DNA of 64,000 bases from Prolixibacteraceae bacterium (GTDB lineage Bacteria > Bacteroidota > Bacteroidia > Bacteroidales > Prolixibacteraceae): assembly GCA_028377305.1 (NCBI GenBank), contig JAONJW010000003.1:1-64000 (forward strand), in the 5' to 3' direction. The position numbers and the translations under genes were made by a program. The notes beneath the pieces are model-generated. The model did no database searches. It was not told the origin of the DNA and saw only the letters and a list, made by a program, of their open reading frames with translations. Shown one piece after another: positions 1 through 10,430 of this stretch (its first letter is position 1; each line of letters opens with the position of its first letter).

Positions 1-984
1 CATATTCTAGAGGATAGATATACACTTGTTGAAATCGATGACGAGTTAAATAAAATTGAGTCAGAGCGTCCATATTATTCGTCATTTGTAGAGTTCTTAT
101 CTTTTGCATTAGGTTCAGGAGGCTTCTCATTACTGTATGATTCCAATTGGGTTACTTGTTTGATTTCAGTATTCCTCGGAGGAATAGTCTATCTATTGTG
201 GAAATTTGCAATGAAACATACCTATATGATTGGTATGTTTGAAATATTATCTGCCTTTATATCTGCTGTATTAGCGAGTGTTTTGAGTCTATTCTTTCCA
301 ACTCTTAGTATCCCAATAGCCATTCTATCTGCAGTCATCGTATATGTCCCAGGATTGAGTATCTCTTTGGCTTTAGAAGAGCTCTCTAGTCGTGGTTTGT
401 TGGCTGGTACCGCTAGACTTATGGATGCTTTTGTGGTGTTGATAAAACTAATAGTTGGGGCATTGGTCGGAGTACAGCTGATGGAAAAATTATTAGAGAT
501 ACCCCACAACTATATTGTAGATCCTGTTACTCCTATTACAAAGGGACTGGCAATCATCCTCTTATCTTTCTGTATCGCAGTACTCTTTAACGTGCAAAAA
601 AGAGAAGTTATTTTTGGCGTAATATCTGGTTTTATTGCCTATCTATGTTCTTATATGTTAGGTCAATACATTGGAATGATCCCCGCTATTTTTATGGCAT
701 CAGTATTGGTTGGTGTCTATAGCTGTCTTCTAGGAGGTTGGCGAGATGTTCCATCTTTGGTATACATTGTTCAAGGAATTATCATTATGGTGCCAGGTAG
801 CCGATCTTATATTGGAATAACAGATTTCTACTTTTCACAACCCATATCAACAACTGAGAATATGGGTCAATCGGCTCTATTTATGTTTGCTGCAATCATG
901 GGAGGATTGATTATTTCTAACTCGATATTTACCATGGATAATATGAAGAGAATAAGAGAGGTGAGAAAACGTATGTGTCACTAG
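1..984 (+). CDS. Threonine/serine exporter family membrane protein (ThrE-like), 5' truncated by window edge
   Basis: Frame 1 is open from base 1 (HILEDRYTLVEIDDEL...), so the gene starts before the window; multi-TM protein with VPGLSISLALEELSSRGLLAGTARLMDA motif typical of ThrE/DUF1212-DUF3815. Confidence 0.8.
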   Translation, partial: HILEDRYTLVEIDDELNKIESERPYYSSFVEFLSFALGSGGFSLLYDSNWVTCLISVFLGGIVYLLWKFAMKHTYMIGMFEILSAFISAVLASVLSLFFPTLSIPIAILSAVIVYVPGLSISLALEELSSRGLLAGTARLMDAFVVLIKLIVGALVGVQLMEKLLEIPHNYIVDPVTPITKGLAIILLSFCIAVLFNVQKREVIFGVISGFIAYLCSYMLGQYIGMIPAIFMASVLVGVYSCLLGGWRDVPSLVYIVQGIIIMVPGSRSYIGITDFYFSQPISTTENMGQSALFMFAAIMGGLIISNSIFTMDNMKRIREVRKRMCH

Positions 985-1355
985 TTATTGAACCTCTGTC
1001 TCGCTTCTTGTATCTCTTGATGATTAATTTGCGACCACTCTTCTAACGACTCTAAATAGGGGATGAAAGATAGACCTAATTTAGAGAGCGCATATTCAAC
1101 TCTTGGAGGAACTTCAGGGTATATGTTTCGTATTATCATACCATTCTCTTCTAGGGATCGAAGTGTTTGTGTTAACATCTTTTGAGATATGCCCTCTAGG
1201 TTATCTCTTAAGTCTTTGAACCTTATTGGAACCGCATCTTTTACTTTATATCTATTGGATAATTCGTATATGATCAATAGACTCCATTTGTTAGTGATGA
1301 TATTTAAAGTAGCCTTAATAGGGCACTGATCGAGAATAATGGATTTTTTTTTCAT
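981..1355 (-). CDS. HxlR-family (DUF24) winged-helix transcriptional regulator
   Basis: N-terminal Cys (ILDQCPIKATLNIITNKWSLLIIYEL) and RFKDLRDNLEGISQKMLTQTLRSLEENGMI, a classic HxlR signature. Confidence 0.93.
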   Translation of the reverse strand: MKKKSIILDQCPIKATLNIITNKWSLLIIYELSNRYKVKDAVPIRFKDLRDNLEGISQKMLTQTLRSLEENGMIIRNIYPEVPPRVEYALSKLGLSFIPYLESLEEWSQINHQEIQEARQRFNN

Positions 1356-1442
1356 TCGTATCTATGTGTTAATCAGTAATAGTTGCTTGAGGGTAAGTTA
1401 ATTACCTAAAAGTAACGTATTGTTATACGCTCTTTTTGTTAA

Positions 1443-1450
1443 TATGTTTG
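1443..1450 (+). promoter_or_regulatory. Putative Bacteroidota -7 element (TATGTTTG) with -33 TTG at 1420-1422
   Basis: Exact TAnnTTTG match, 20-nt spacer to TTG, ~30 nt upstream of the 1479 ATG. Confidence 0.5.
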
Positions 1451-1478
1451 CAATATAGGTTTAATCTAAATAAATAAA

Positions 1479-2066
1479 ATGAGAAATCTGATCATCTATA
1501 CACACTTTAACAACGAGAGTTTTACAAAGGCTGTGGTAACAAAAATGGAACAAGAACTTCTAAATGCGAAACAAGAGGTAGAGGTTGTTGATTTATATAA
1601 AGACAAATTTAATCCTGTTTTAGATCTTCAGGACTTTAACTATTCATTCAATGGAGGTGATATTCCCAAAGATGTCAAAGCATACCAAGAAACCATCTCT
1701 AAAGCCGATAATTTGATATTTGTATTTCCATTATGGTGGTGGCAAATGCCTGCAATCCTAAAAGGATTCTTTGATAAAGTCTTTACCCAAGGTTTTGCTT
1801 TTGAATATACTTCTGAAGGGCCAAAAGGATTATTAAAAGAGAAAAAAATCGATATCGTTATCAATACTGGTAGTAATGAAGCACATCTTTTTGGTAGTAA
1901 ATCTGCCGAGAGTTTAGAGCATTATTTTAATTCAGGACTTTTAGGATATTGTCAATTGTCGGCAGACATCCACTTTTTCACAGATGTACTCCACGGAACC
2001 CATGAAGTAAGACAATCATATTTAGATCGTATTCCTGAAATATTAAAAATAGAGAACAATGATTAA
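1479..2066 (+). CDS. NAD(P)H-dependent oxidoreductase / quinone reductase, flavodoxin-like fold
   Basis: MRNLIIYTHFNNESFTKAV... FPLWWWQMPAILKGFFDKVFTQGFAFEY, typical of the KefF/MdaB/NQO family. Confidence 0.92.
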   Translation: MRNLIIYTHFNNESFTKAVVTKMEQELLNAKQEVEVVDLYKDKFNPVLDLQDFNYSFNGGDIPKDVKAYQETISKADNLIFVFPLWWWQMPAILKGFFDKVFTQGFAFEYTSEGPKGLLKEKKIDIVINTGSNEAHLFGSKSAESLEHYFNSGLLGYCQLSADIHFFTDVLHGTHEVRQSYLDRIPEILKIENND

Positions 2067-2463
2067 AGACAAAAATAACGATTTGGGACTACTAATTTTA
2101 AGATTTGCAGTTGGAGCTTTAATGCTTTTTCATGGCATCTCAAAAATTGGAGCTTTAGGGATGATTGAAGGCATACTAGCATCTAAAGGCCTACCAACAG
2201 CTATGGCATATGGTGTATATATTACTGAAATAATAGCACCATTATTGATCTTGATAGGGTATAGAACACGTCTATCTTCTTTGGTGTATGTATCAGGGTG
2301 TATCTTTGCATTTTTATTGGTGCACACCCGTGATTTCTTTGCATTAAACGATCATGGAGGCTGGAAAATAGAGCTTTTGGGATTGTATACTCTTGGTGCA
2401 GTGGCACTATTTTTTACTGGAGGAGGAAAGTATGCTACTTCTACTTCAAATAGATGGGATTAA
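2059..2463 (+). CDS. DoxX family membrane protein
   Basis: LGLLILRFAVGALMLFHGISKI... YITEIIAPLLILIGYRTRLSSL; start overlaps the upstream stop by 8 nt. Confidence 0.92.
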   Translation: MIKDKNNDLGLLILRFAVGALMLFHGISKIGALGMIEGILASKGLPTAMAYGVYITEIIAPLLILIGYRTRLSSLVYVSGCIFAFLLVHTRDFFALNDHGGWKIELLGLYTLGAVALFFTGGGKYATSTSNRWD

Positions 2464-2514
2464 ATCGATGAAGAGGAGAGCTCCAAATCAGTGGACAACT
2501 CTCTTCTTTTTGTT

Positions 2515-4920
2515 TTACAACCTCTTCAAATCTTGATTATTTACATCTTTTCGTTTGAATTTAATGTTTCCTCCGAGTGAGTAACTCAATGAAAGGATAA
2601 CGCTTTGTTGATCACTATTTACTTTATAATATGTCTTCGTATTATTCTGTATCATCTCGAAACCATATTTTTGTGTGTTCAGTAGATCATTCCCTGATAA
2701 AGATATATTCAACTTATTATTACTGGTCGTATAGTTGATTGCACAGTTTAGGTTTGAAGAAGAGAAGGTGGTCTCTCTATCTCCTTCATCCCCGGTGTTA
2801 TACCAATAGTTTGCATTGAAAGATATGTTCTTGAACAAGGTATTTACAAATGGCCTAAAGTCATTATTTATCCTGAAATAGGTACTCCATACTTCATTAT
2901 CAACAATATCAAATCGGGCATCAGTATTTTTGTTTGTTCTCCAATTGGTTGAGGTCCCAATATTACAACTCCACCATTTTACTTTGAATCCATAATCTAG
3001 ATTTAGATAGACTTTATCTTCCTTAAAATTATTGTATCTAGAGGTGATAAAGAGATCTTTCTTTTGGTCATAATACAACACATTGCTATTAAACATATCT
3101 CTGTCTTGAATGTAGCCTAGTGAAAATATAAACCTTTTGTGACTAAATCGAAATGAGTAGTTATCACTAATCATGGGCTTAAGGAATGGATTCCCTTGAT
3201 TAATATATTTATCTCCAGTATAGTTCGTTGCAGGACTCAATGCCCATATCCACGGTCTTGTAAAGCGCTTGTTGTAAGAGATTGTAAAACTGAGTCCACT
3301 GGATGTCTTATAGCCAAGAATAGCATTAGGAAAAAGACGTGTATAAGAGTTATTGTAGGTGCTGTCAATCTTTAATTCATAAGATGACGTTTTTGTGTGT
3401 TCGGCTCTTACTCCTACTCTAAAATATAATTTCTTCCAATTCTTATTCATTTCAAGATATGACGCATAAATGTCTTCTTTGTAGATAAACTCAGTGTCAC
3501 TTGAAGGTTCTATTTTCCATTGTCCGTCATTAATTTCAGTAGAGAATATTCCATCTGATTTATTAAATGAGGCTTTAGTTCCAAGTGAGATTTCACACCC
3601 TAGAACCTCTTTCAAAGAGTAGTCTATTGCATAAGAGGTGAAATCACTACTGTTCTGCGTGTTGTTTCTTCGATCCAAGGCATGTACATCAGGACTATTC
3701 ACATTGTTGATAAGTAGGCCATCTGTTGTGTTTTTGGAGAATACACCTCCTGTTTGAAGAGTCAATAAATCACCTCTTTTATTGGTAGTGATGTCTATTT
3801 GTGAATAGATATTTTGGATGTTTGCACTAGTAATATCACTATTATTATACCTGTTACTATAACTCTCAGAAAAGCTCTGCGATTGATTCTGGTAGTTTGA
3901 TATGTGTTGATCCCCGAGATACGATTTTCTATTGTCTTTATCTAAATAGCTATACCCAATACCTATTGATAGAGTTTTAGAGAAGTCGTAATTTATCTGA
4001 GAGCGAACCCCTCGATTATAAAGGTTATTATTCTGTTGTACGTTGTCTATTAAATGCAGATTGAGGGGATATTCTTGGATCATGAATATTTCATTATCCG
4101 GTTTGTTCCTGATGATATTAATTGCACCATTAAAACTAAGCTTATTTCTCTTTATTGTAATGGAAGTATTTGCACCATAATCTTCTCCTCTGTCTCTTTT
4201 TCTTGCTTGAAGTGATAGGTTCGCACCAATAAAATCACTCTTTTTCTTTTTTAGAACAATATTAAGTACCCCGGCATTTCCTCCAGCATCATACTTTGCT
4301 GGTGGGTTTTCAATTATCTCAATATCTTTAATATCTTTTGGATTAATAGTTCCCAAATAGGATGATAGAGCGTCTCCGTCAAGATTTAATTGTTTGCCAT
4401 TAATGGTCACAATTAATGTACCCTTTCCGATCATATTAATGGTTCTATTATTTGTATCCACGATAAGGCCTGGAGCTTTGGACAGAAGATCAAAACTATT
4501 GGCACTGGTGTTACTTGCATAACTGTTCTCAACATTAAAAATCACTTTGTCATGTTGAGAAATAATCCTCCTTCTTTGTCCCATGACTGTAACTTCTTGA
4601 AGATCTTCAAGAGGAATAAGTCTTATGGGCTCTAGTGATATTGCTCCTTTTACACCGATATTTTTCCACTGTGTTTTGTAGCCAACATAGCTAATGCGTA
4701 ATAGGTAGTCACCTTTTGGAAGTTGAAAGGAGAACTCTCCTTGACTATTTGTTACTACCCCCTTGACATAGCTACTATCGCTCTTTGCTAAAATAAAAGT
4801 GTTAACTAACGGAAGTGGTGCCTCTTTATTATCTACAACTTGACCTGTGATGGTTTGTGCATTTCCTTTTAGAATAAAAACAAGAATAAGTAGTGATAAA
4901 AGAATACTTCTAATCTTCAT
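2515..4920 (-). CDS. Outer-membrane TonB-dependent receptor-like beta-barrel protein with N-terminal carboxypeptidase-regulatory-like domain
   Basis: Signal peptide, GQVVDNKEAPLPLVNTFI... plug-like segment (PGLIVDTNNRTINMIGKGTLIVTINGKQ), long beta-barrel. Confidence 0.88.
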   Translation of the reverse strand: MKIRSILLSLLILVFILKGNAQTITGQVVDNKEAPLPLVNTFILAKSDSSYVKGVVTNSQGEFSFQLPKGDYLLRISYVGYKTQWKNIGVKGAISLEPIRLIPLEDLQEVTVMGQRRRIISQHDKVIFNVENSYASNTSANSFDLLSKAPGLIVDTNNRTINMIGKGTLIVTINGKQLNLDGDALSSYLGTINPKDIKDIEIIENPPAKYDAGGNAGVLNIVLKKKKSDFIGANLSLQARKRDRGEDYGANTSITIKRNKLSFNGAINIIRNKPDNEIFMIQEYPLNLHLIDNVQQNNNLYNRGVRSQINYDFSKTLSIGIGYSYLDKDNRKSYLGDQHISNYQNQSQSFSESYSNRYNNSDITSANIQNIYSQIDITTNKRGDLLTLQTGGVFSKNTTDGLLINNVNSPDVHALDRRNNTQNSSDFTSYAIDYSLKEVLGCEISLGTKASFNKSDGIFSTEINDGQWKIEPSSDTEFIYKEDIYASYLEMNKNWKKLYFRVGVRAEHTKTSSYELKIDSTYNNSYTRLFPNAILGYKTSSGLSFTISYNKRFTRPWIWALSPATNYTGDKYINQGNPFLKPMISDNYSFRFSHKRFIFSLGYIQDRDMFNSNVLYYDQKKDLFITSRYNNFKEDKVYLNLDYGFKVKWWSCNIGTSTNWRTNKNTDARFDIVDNEVWSTYFRINNDFRPFVNTLFKNISFNANYWYNTGDEGDRETTFSSSNLNCAINYTTSNNKLNISLSGNDLLNTQKYGFEMIQNNTKTYYKVNSDQQSVILSLSYSLGGNIKFKRKDVNNQDLKRL

Positions 4921-5280
4921 TTGTCCGGAATTAAGTTAGTAAATTAGTTATTCCTTAAACTAAAGTGTAAAACATCATTTTGATGCATTATATTTTTTAC
5001 ACGAAATAGTTAAGGTGCACTTGAGTTGATGATAATGTGGCAATGGTTTTACTTAGAATCCATTCTTTTGAGGTAACGGGTGTCGCTTCATGTTCATTGG
5101 ATTCACAACAATAAACATATTGTTTGTAGAGGTAAGACGATGAACACTGAAAAAGGTTACATCCATCTAATAATTTTTTTTAATATATGAGAGTGGATAT
5201 TTTACTTGGCGGTATAAAATCTACATTTCACTTGGTCAAGTGATACTCAATAGAGGGTGATTTCGAAGTATTTGATAATA

Positions 5281-5314
5281 AAAAAGGCTTTAGCCATAAG
5301 CTAAAGCCTTTTTT
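5281..5314 (-). terminator. Rho-independent terminator downstream of tRNA-Arg
   Basis: aaaaaggctttagc-cataa-gctaaagcctttttt, strong stem with U-tract on both strands. Confidence 0.75.
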
Positions 5315-5318
5315 ATTG

Positions 5319-5390
5319 TACCCACACACGGATTCGAACCATGATCTACAGTTTAGGAAACTGTTGTTCTATCCCTTGAACTATGCAGGC
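5319..5390 (-). tRNA. tRNA-Arg (anticodon CCU)
   Basis: Minus strand GCCTGCA TA GTTC..GAAC A ACAGT-TTCCTAA-ACTGT AGAT CATGG-TTCGAAT-CCGTG TGTGGGT A folds into a full cloverleaf, 72 nt; CCA not encoded. Confidence 0.93.
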
Positions 5391-5465
5391 ATTGGTATTT
5401 TATATGAATGCAAAAGTATAGTTTTTTTTATGCCTTACAAAAGAAAACCAATGGATAATTATAAA

Positions 5466-6629
5466 TTATACTGTTTCGATCATCGCAGTCACTTTATTAA
5501 GCTTTTCAGCCAATTGATCTAATACATCATTAGGCTTTGCGAAACATATACGTATTAAGTGACTTTTTCTGTTCTTTTCATGTTGGAATACAGAAACAGG
5601 AATTGTAGCAATGCCATGCTGCTTAATCAATCTTTCTACAAACTCAATGTCCGGGTCACTAGAAATCTTACTGTAATCAAGGATTTGGTAATACGTGCCT
5701 TTACAAGGAACAAACTCAAATTCACTATCTTTTATTAAGCGTAAGAAATAGTTTCTTTTCCCTTGGTACATTTCAGAAAGTTCACCGTTGTCATCAAATA
5801 AAGAGAGATATTCAGCTAAGGCCAATTGTGCTGGAGTATTTGTACTTTGTCCATTATACGCTTGAGCCTTTACATATTCCTTTATTAATTTCTCAGGGCC
5901 TAATACATAAGATATACCCCATCCATTAATACGGAAACTAGGACCAAAGTCCGAAACGATCAATGTTCGAGATTTCAATTGTTCGTACTGTGCAAAGCTG
6001 TGATGCTTCTCTGTATCAAAGACAATCTTCTCAAAAGATTCATTTCCAACAATAATTATGTTGGTGCCATTGGTAAGCTTGATAAGGCTCTTAATATCCT
6101 CATCTGTCATGACTCTACCCGTTGGGTTTTGAGGTGAATTTAGAATGATCATTCTTGTTTTTGTAGAGATCATCTTCTTTACCTCTTCCCATTCTATTTG
6201 GAAACTTGGTGCTTTAAGACCAATGAATCTTGCACGTCCTCCGTTACTCTCTATAGGAGGTATAAAGGATTCGATAGAAGGTTCAAAAACGATAACTTCA
6301 TCACTCTCTTTAATGAATGTATTAATTGCAGTAGCTATACTTTGAATCGTACCAGTAGATATGGTAATCTCTGACTCTTCATTATAGTTTGAACCATATT
6401 CATTATTAATTCTTTGCGTAATTTGTTTGCGCAAAGGTGCAACGCCATTTAATGGCGCAACATTATTAACTCCTTCTTTCATGTATTTCTGAACAAGATC
6501 AATAAGCTCGTCAGGACATACGATGTCAGAAGAAGGAAGAGCTACATTTAATGCATTGTACTCTTCGGCAAGTTTCTTAATGTATGCGAAAATATTATTT
6601 CGCGAAAGAGGAATTTTTGCTGTTGCCAT
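5466..6629 (-). CDS. Pyridoxal phosphate-dependent aminotransferase class I/II
   Basis: NSPQNPTGRVMTDEDI, SDFGPSFRINGWGISYVLGP; start at MATAKIPLS likely (ORF extends to 6668). Confidence 0.92.
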   Translation of the reverse strand: MATAKIPLSRNNIFAYIKKLAEEYNALNVALPSSDIVCPDELIDLVQKYMKEGVNNVAPLNGVAPLRKQITQRINNEYGSNYNEESEITISTGTIQSIATAINTFIKESDEVIVFEPSIESFIPPIESNGGRARFIGLKAPSFQIEWEEVKKMISTKTRMIILNSPQNPTGRVMTDEDIKSLIKLTNGTNIIIVGNESFEKIVFDTEKHHSFAQYEQLKSRTLIVSDFGPSFRINGWGISYVLGPEKLIKEYVKAQAYNGQSTNTPAQLALAEYLSLFDDNGELSEMYQGKRNYFLRLIKDSEFEFVPCKGTYYQILDYSKISSDPDIEFVERLIKQHGIATIPVSVFQHEKNRKSHLIRICFAKPNDVLDQLAEKLNKVTAMIETV

Positions 6630-6816
6630 ATTCTTATCTAGAATAAAATCCAAAACAAAAGTAAACAAAAAACAGATGGTTCATCATCCTAGAGGATAAT
6701 TATAAGCTAAAAACACTAAATTGATAGAGTACATTAGCTCTAACCCATTAATAGTATGACAAATAACCAATAGTGAAAAAACTGACGTTTTATGTCAACC
6801 TTTTAAGGAAAACATT

Positions 6817-7491
6817 CTAAGCAAAGATTTGTTTGACAACATCGAGTGATTTAATCTTAAGAGAGATATTTAAAGTACGTTCGATATGAATAATAATAAT
6901 TTCAATCCATTTATTCCTTATCCCTCTATTCCACCTTAAACTATTCAATAAATCGAACTGAAGTTTATTACAAGAGAAGTTTGTTGAAGCTAATTCGTTG
7001 TTTACAATATATTGTTGAAGCTTATCTTGAGTGAGTTCATAACCTTGTATCTTGATTAACTGGAAAAGAAATACGATATGAAAATTCTCTGAACCTTGGT
7101 CGTTAATATCGAGTAAGTTGAATGCATTGACGACAAATTCATGCAGAATGTTTGTGTGAGTTTCCTCCACCGTTAATTTATTTAGAACCTCACACAAGAA
7201 AAATGCCTGACTCGATTTCATTATATCATATGGAATCGCATGATAACTATTCGTAAGGCTTGCTTCTTTTAGTTGGTAGAGATTTTGTCTCATACTTTGT
7301 TTGACCAATACACATTGTATTTGGTATGAAGGTTGTAGATAGGCACGAAGGGCTTTCCCTTTTTTTGTTGATATCCCTGAAACAATACAGTTGACCTTAC
7401 CTAAGGTCGGAGTGAGTATGTGAACAATTTTTTTACTCGAGGTATAGTCTGTCATACTCAATACAACTGCTTCTGTATGTAATGGCTCCAT
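6817..7491 (-). CDS. recO: DNA repair protein RecO
   Basis: MEPLHTEAVVLSMTDYTSSKKIVHILTPTLGKVNCIVSGISTKKGKALRAYLQP, RecO OB-fold N-terminus. Confidence 0.87.
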   Translation of the reverse strand: MEPLHTEAVVLSMTDYTSSKKIVHILTPTLGKVNCIVSGISTKKGKALRAYLQPSYQIQCVLVKQSMRQNLYQLKEASLTNSYHAIPYDIMKSSQAFFLCEVLNKLTVEETHTNILHEFVVNAFNLLDINDQGSENFHIVFLFQLIKIQGYELTQDKLQQYIVNNELASTNFSCNKLQFDLLNSLRWNRGIRNKWIEIIIIHIERTLNISLKIKSLDVVKQIFA

Positions 7492-7498
7492 GCGATAT

Positions 7499-9835
7499 TT
7501 ATTTTACAATGAGAATCTTGTTCTTTCCTGTAATCGTTCCGTCGGGATTAGAGACAAGAATCTGATATACACCAGATGCGGCTTTTTGTCCAAATCGATT
7601 TACACCACCCCATTTTACTCGCCCTCCTTTAGACTGTAATATCGCAACAAGGGTATTACTAGAATTTACAATTCTTATTTCACTATCTAAAGCCAGTCCA
7701 TCTATCGTTAGTTCTGTATGTTTCGATAGTTGATAAGGACTCGGATATACTGTTATATTTTCCAAAGTTAATGATCCTCTTGTTGCATCTCCTTGTAATG
7801 AAACAACACCTTGTTTTGTCGCAATAAAGACCTCTCCAGTAACAGGTTCAACAATCACTTGTCTAATGTCATTGGTTGGAAGGGGACTATTGTCGGTATC
7901 AAAATGTTTAAGCTGAGCACTACCGTCCGGATTGAACAGATACACACCACTATTCTTTGTGCCGACCCACTTTTGGTTCCCTTCATCTATTGCAATCGAA
8001 GAAATTTGTTCACTCTCTAGTATTGGATGGAAAAGGTTATCTCCAAGATCAAGTGATGGTTGGAATGCGTAAAAATCCTGTTTGGTTAATGAGTTTTCAG
8101 GATAAGCATACACAAAAACTCCTTTATTGGTGCCCAGCCAAATCTGTCCATTTTTATCTAGGACCATTTGTGTTATCATACTTGGATCGGTGAATGAGTT
8201 TTCCGTGTTGTTTTGGAAAAAAGCTCTTACTTTAAGGATACGTTTTTTACTTCCATCCTTGTTCATTACAAATATCTCAGGGGTACCAACTTTAGGCACC
8301 CAAATCTGATTACCTACAATGTAAGGTCGTTTTACCCAATCATAACTATCTCCGTCTGGCGATGTAAAGGCGGTCCATTCTCCATTCTTGTAACGATGCA
8401 AGAACTTACGTGTAATGGTGTTGGTTACCCAAAGTGTTCCATCATAATCGATATCCATACCTCCTATTCTAGTGTATCTTCCTGTAGGGTTTGCATTTTG
8501 TAATGTACTATTGGTATAGAAGAACACATTCTTACATCGATTATCTTGTATTTCCATTATTCCCGAACCATAAGAGCTTATGTATAGGTGTTTAGGATCT
8601 CTTGGATCCACCACGATATCGGTTAAATCATTGAATCCACGATCTAGATTATCTTCAATATCATCTCTGTTGTAAGTAGTCCACTCATTATCTGGGGAAT
8701 TAAAAGTAGTATAAAGGAAAGGGTTCCATGCATTCCACCACTCATTCTTTAAGAAGCCATTAATGATGTATAGATCATCATTAAAACTTCTCATATTTTG
8801 AAAGTCCACGTTATTGGGACCTGTAATTTTGGTTTGCACTCCAGTCTTTAAATCTTTAGATACGATAAGACCATTAAGATCTGAACCAATTGAGAGTCTA
8901 CCCTCTGCATCTATATTTACATCATTGAATATAATATTATGTGATTCATCATTCCATTGTAGTGACTGGATTTGCTTCACTTTATTCCAATCTCCTTTAA
9001 AAATGTTCAGTTTATCTCTTTCCACAATAAGCAACTGATCATTTGCCACCTTTAATGATCTCAAAGAGGATGTAATAAATGGGCTTTTTGATAAACTCCC
9101 TTGCGTCAATAAATAAAGACTGTTGGTTCCAGAACAAGCTACATAGAGTTGATGTTTGTAGCATTCAATATCGGAAAGTTGTACACCGTTATAGGATGGA
9201 ATAAAGTTCCAATTTTTATAATTCATCTTATTGGTGTCTGAAGACATTGATGCGACATAAATTCCGTTTTTATTGATTGCATAGATATAATCTTCGTATA
9301 TACATAGGTCAAGAATCGGAATCTGAGAACTATTGCCTCCAACAATCCATGTCTCTTTTATCTCCACCTTCTTTGCATCAATCCAAACAATCCCAAAATC
9401 ACAGCACAGATAGATATCGTTCTTGTTCACATAGATGTTTGATATCTTTTTGTTCTTTAGGGAAGACGAGTAGATAATATCATCAATAACATAAACCGTT
9501 CCATCATCAATGATGTTTACCCCTCCATTTTTATAACCAATCACAATTTTATTACCTACATGGTCTAGGGTGGTGGGTGAGGTGAAGGACAGTCCGCTTA
9601 CTTTTGAGAAAATATCAACTTCTTGATGTTGAACATCCAGAACAAGTAATCCTGTGTTAGACAATCCAATCACTTTATTGTCAGACGAGATGACTCGTTT
9701 AATCGAAGAATAACTATCATATACGGTCCATCGCTCGGCAAATGATGTAGAGGACAAACCGAAGAATAGCATAAAAAGTAGGATGTTAAAACACTTGTTA
9801 TGGATGTTCTGCATAATTAATATAGATTGGAACAA
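7499..9835 (-). CDS. Two-component-regulator-propeller protein, PorZ-like (type IX secretion associated), with C-terminal sorting-like domain
   Basis: Signal peptide then WTVYDSYSSIKRVISSDNKVIGLSNTGLLVLD..., propeller repeats (WLGTNKGVFVY, WVGTKNSGVYLF) and C-terminal VYPSPYQLSKHTELTIDGL...GVNRFGQKAASGVYQILVS. Confidence 0.75.
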   Translation of the reverse strand: MFQSILIMQNIHNKCFNILLFMLFFGLSSTSFAERWTVYDSYSSIKRVISSDNKVIGLSNTGLLVLDVQHQEVDIFSKVSGLSFTSPTTLDHVGNKIVIGYKNGGVNIIDDGTVYVIDDIIYSSSLKNKKISNIYVNKNDIYLCCDFGIVWIDAKKVEIKETWIVGGNSSQIPILDLCIYEDYIYAINKNGIYVASMSSDTNKMNYKNWNFIPSYNGVQLSDIECYKHQLYVACSGTNSLYLLTQGSLSKSPFITSSLRSLKVANDQLLIVERDKLNIFKGDWNKVKQIQSLQWNDESHNIIFNDVNIDAEGRLSIGSDLNGLIVSKDLKTGVQTKITGPNNVDFQNMRSFNDDLYIINGFLKNEWWNAWNPFLYTTFNSPDNEWTTYNRDDIEDNLDRGFNDLTDIVVDPRDPKHLYISSYGSGIMEIQDNRCKNVFFYTNSTLQNANPTGRYTRIGGMDIDYDGTLWVTNTITRKFLHRYKNGEWTAFTSPDGDSYDWVKRPYIVGNQIWVPKVGTPEIFVMNKDGSKKRILKVRAFFQNNTENSFTDPSMITQMVLDKNGQIWLGTNKGVFVYAYPENSLTKQDFYAFQPSLDLGDNLFHPILESEQISSIAIDEGNQKWVGTKNSGVYLFNPDGSAQLKHFDTDNSPLPTNDIRQVIVEPVTGEVFIATKQGVVSLQGDATRGSLTLENITVYPSPYQLSKHTELTIDGLALDSEIRIVNSSNTLVAILQSKGGRVKWGGVNRFGQKAASGVYQILVSNPDGTITGKNKILIVK

Positions 9836-9839
9836 GTAG

Positions 9840-10430
9840 TTATGATTTTTTTGTGTTATAGGTACTAAGAAACAAACTCAACTTTCTAACAGCTACACCA
9901 CGATGACTAATAAGATTCTTTTCTGAGCTAGTCATTTCTGAAAAAGTTCTACTGTAACCATCGGGTTTGAATATTGGATCATATCCAAAACCATCTTCTC
10001 CAGATCGTTCAGTTGTTATTTCCCCTTTTACAATACCTTCAAACTCATACTTCTCATCATCAATAATCAATGAGATTACTGTGCGAAACTGGGCTTTTCG
10101 ATTTTCACTTCCTTTGAGTTCATGTAGAAGTTTGTGCATATTGTCTTCTGCCAAACAATCGGGTCCAGCATATCTAGCAGAGTACACTCCAGGAGCGCCA
10201 TTTAATGATTCAACTTCTAAGCCCGTGTCATCGGAAAAACAGTTTTGACCATACTTATCATGAATATAGGTTGACTTTATTAAGGCATTCCCCTCAAGTG
10301 TTAAGGCGGTTTCAGCGATCTCTTCATGACAGTTAATGTCATGAAGACCCAATACCTGATAACTATCCCCAACCATCTCTTGAATCTCTTTTAGCTTATT
10401 GGGATTGTGTGTCGCGAATATGATTTTCAT
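9840..10430 (-). CDS. rdgB: Non-canonical purine NTP pyrophosphatase (RdgB/HAM1)
   Basis: [21 protein letters not shown]... [25 protein letters not shown]... [23 protein letters not shown] extends to 10514 but the internal M is the expected start. Confidence 0.95.
   Translation of the reverse strand: MKIIFATHNPNKLKEIQEMVGDSYQVLGLHDINCHEEIAETALTLEGNALIKSTYIHDKYGQNCFSDDTGLEVESLNGAPGVYSARYAGPDCLAEDNMHKLLHELKGSENRKAQFRTVISLIIDDEKYEFEGIVKGEITTERSGEDGFGYDPIFKPDGYSRTFSEMTSSEKNLISHRGVAVRKLSLFLSTYNTKKS

Noticed and set aside
5228-5243. Dyad tcacttg-gt-caagtga near tRNA-Arg
   Set aside because: Short, with no adjacent regulator or defined promoter; left as background.
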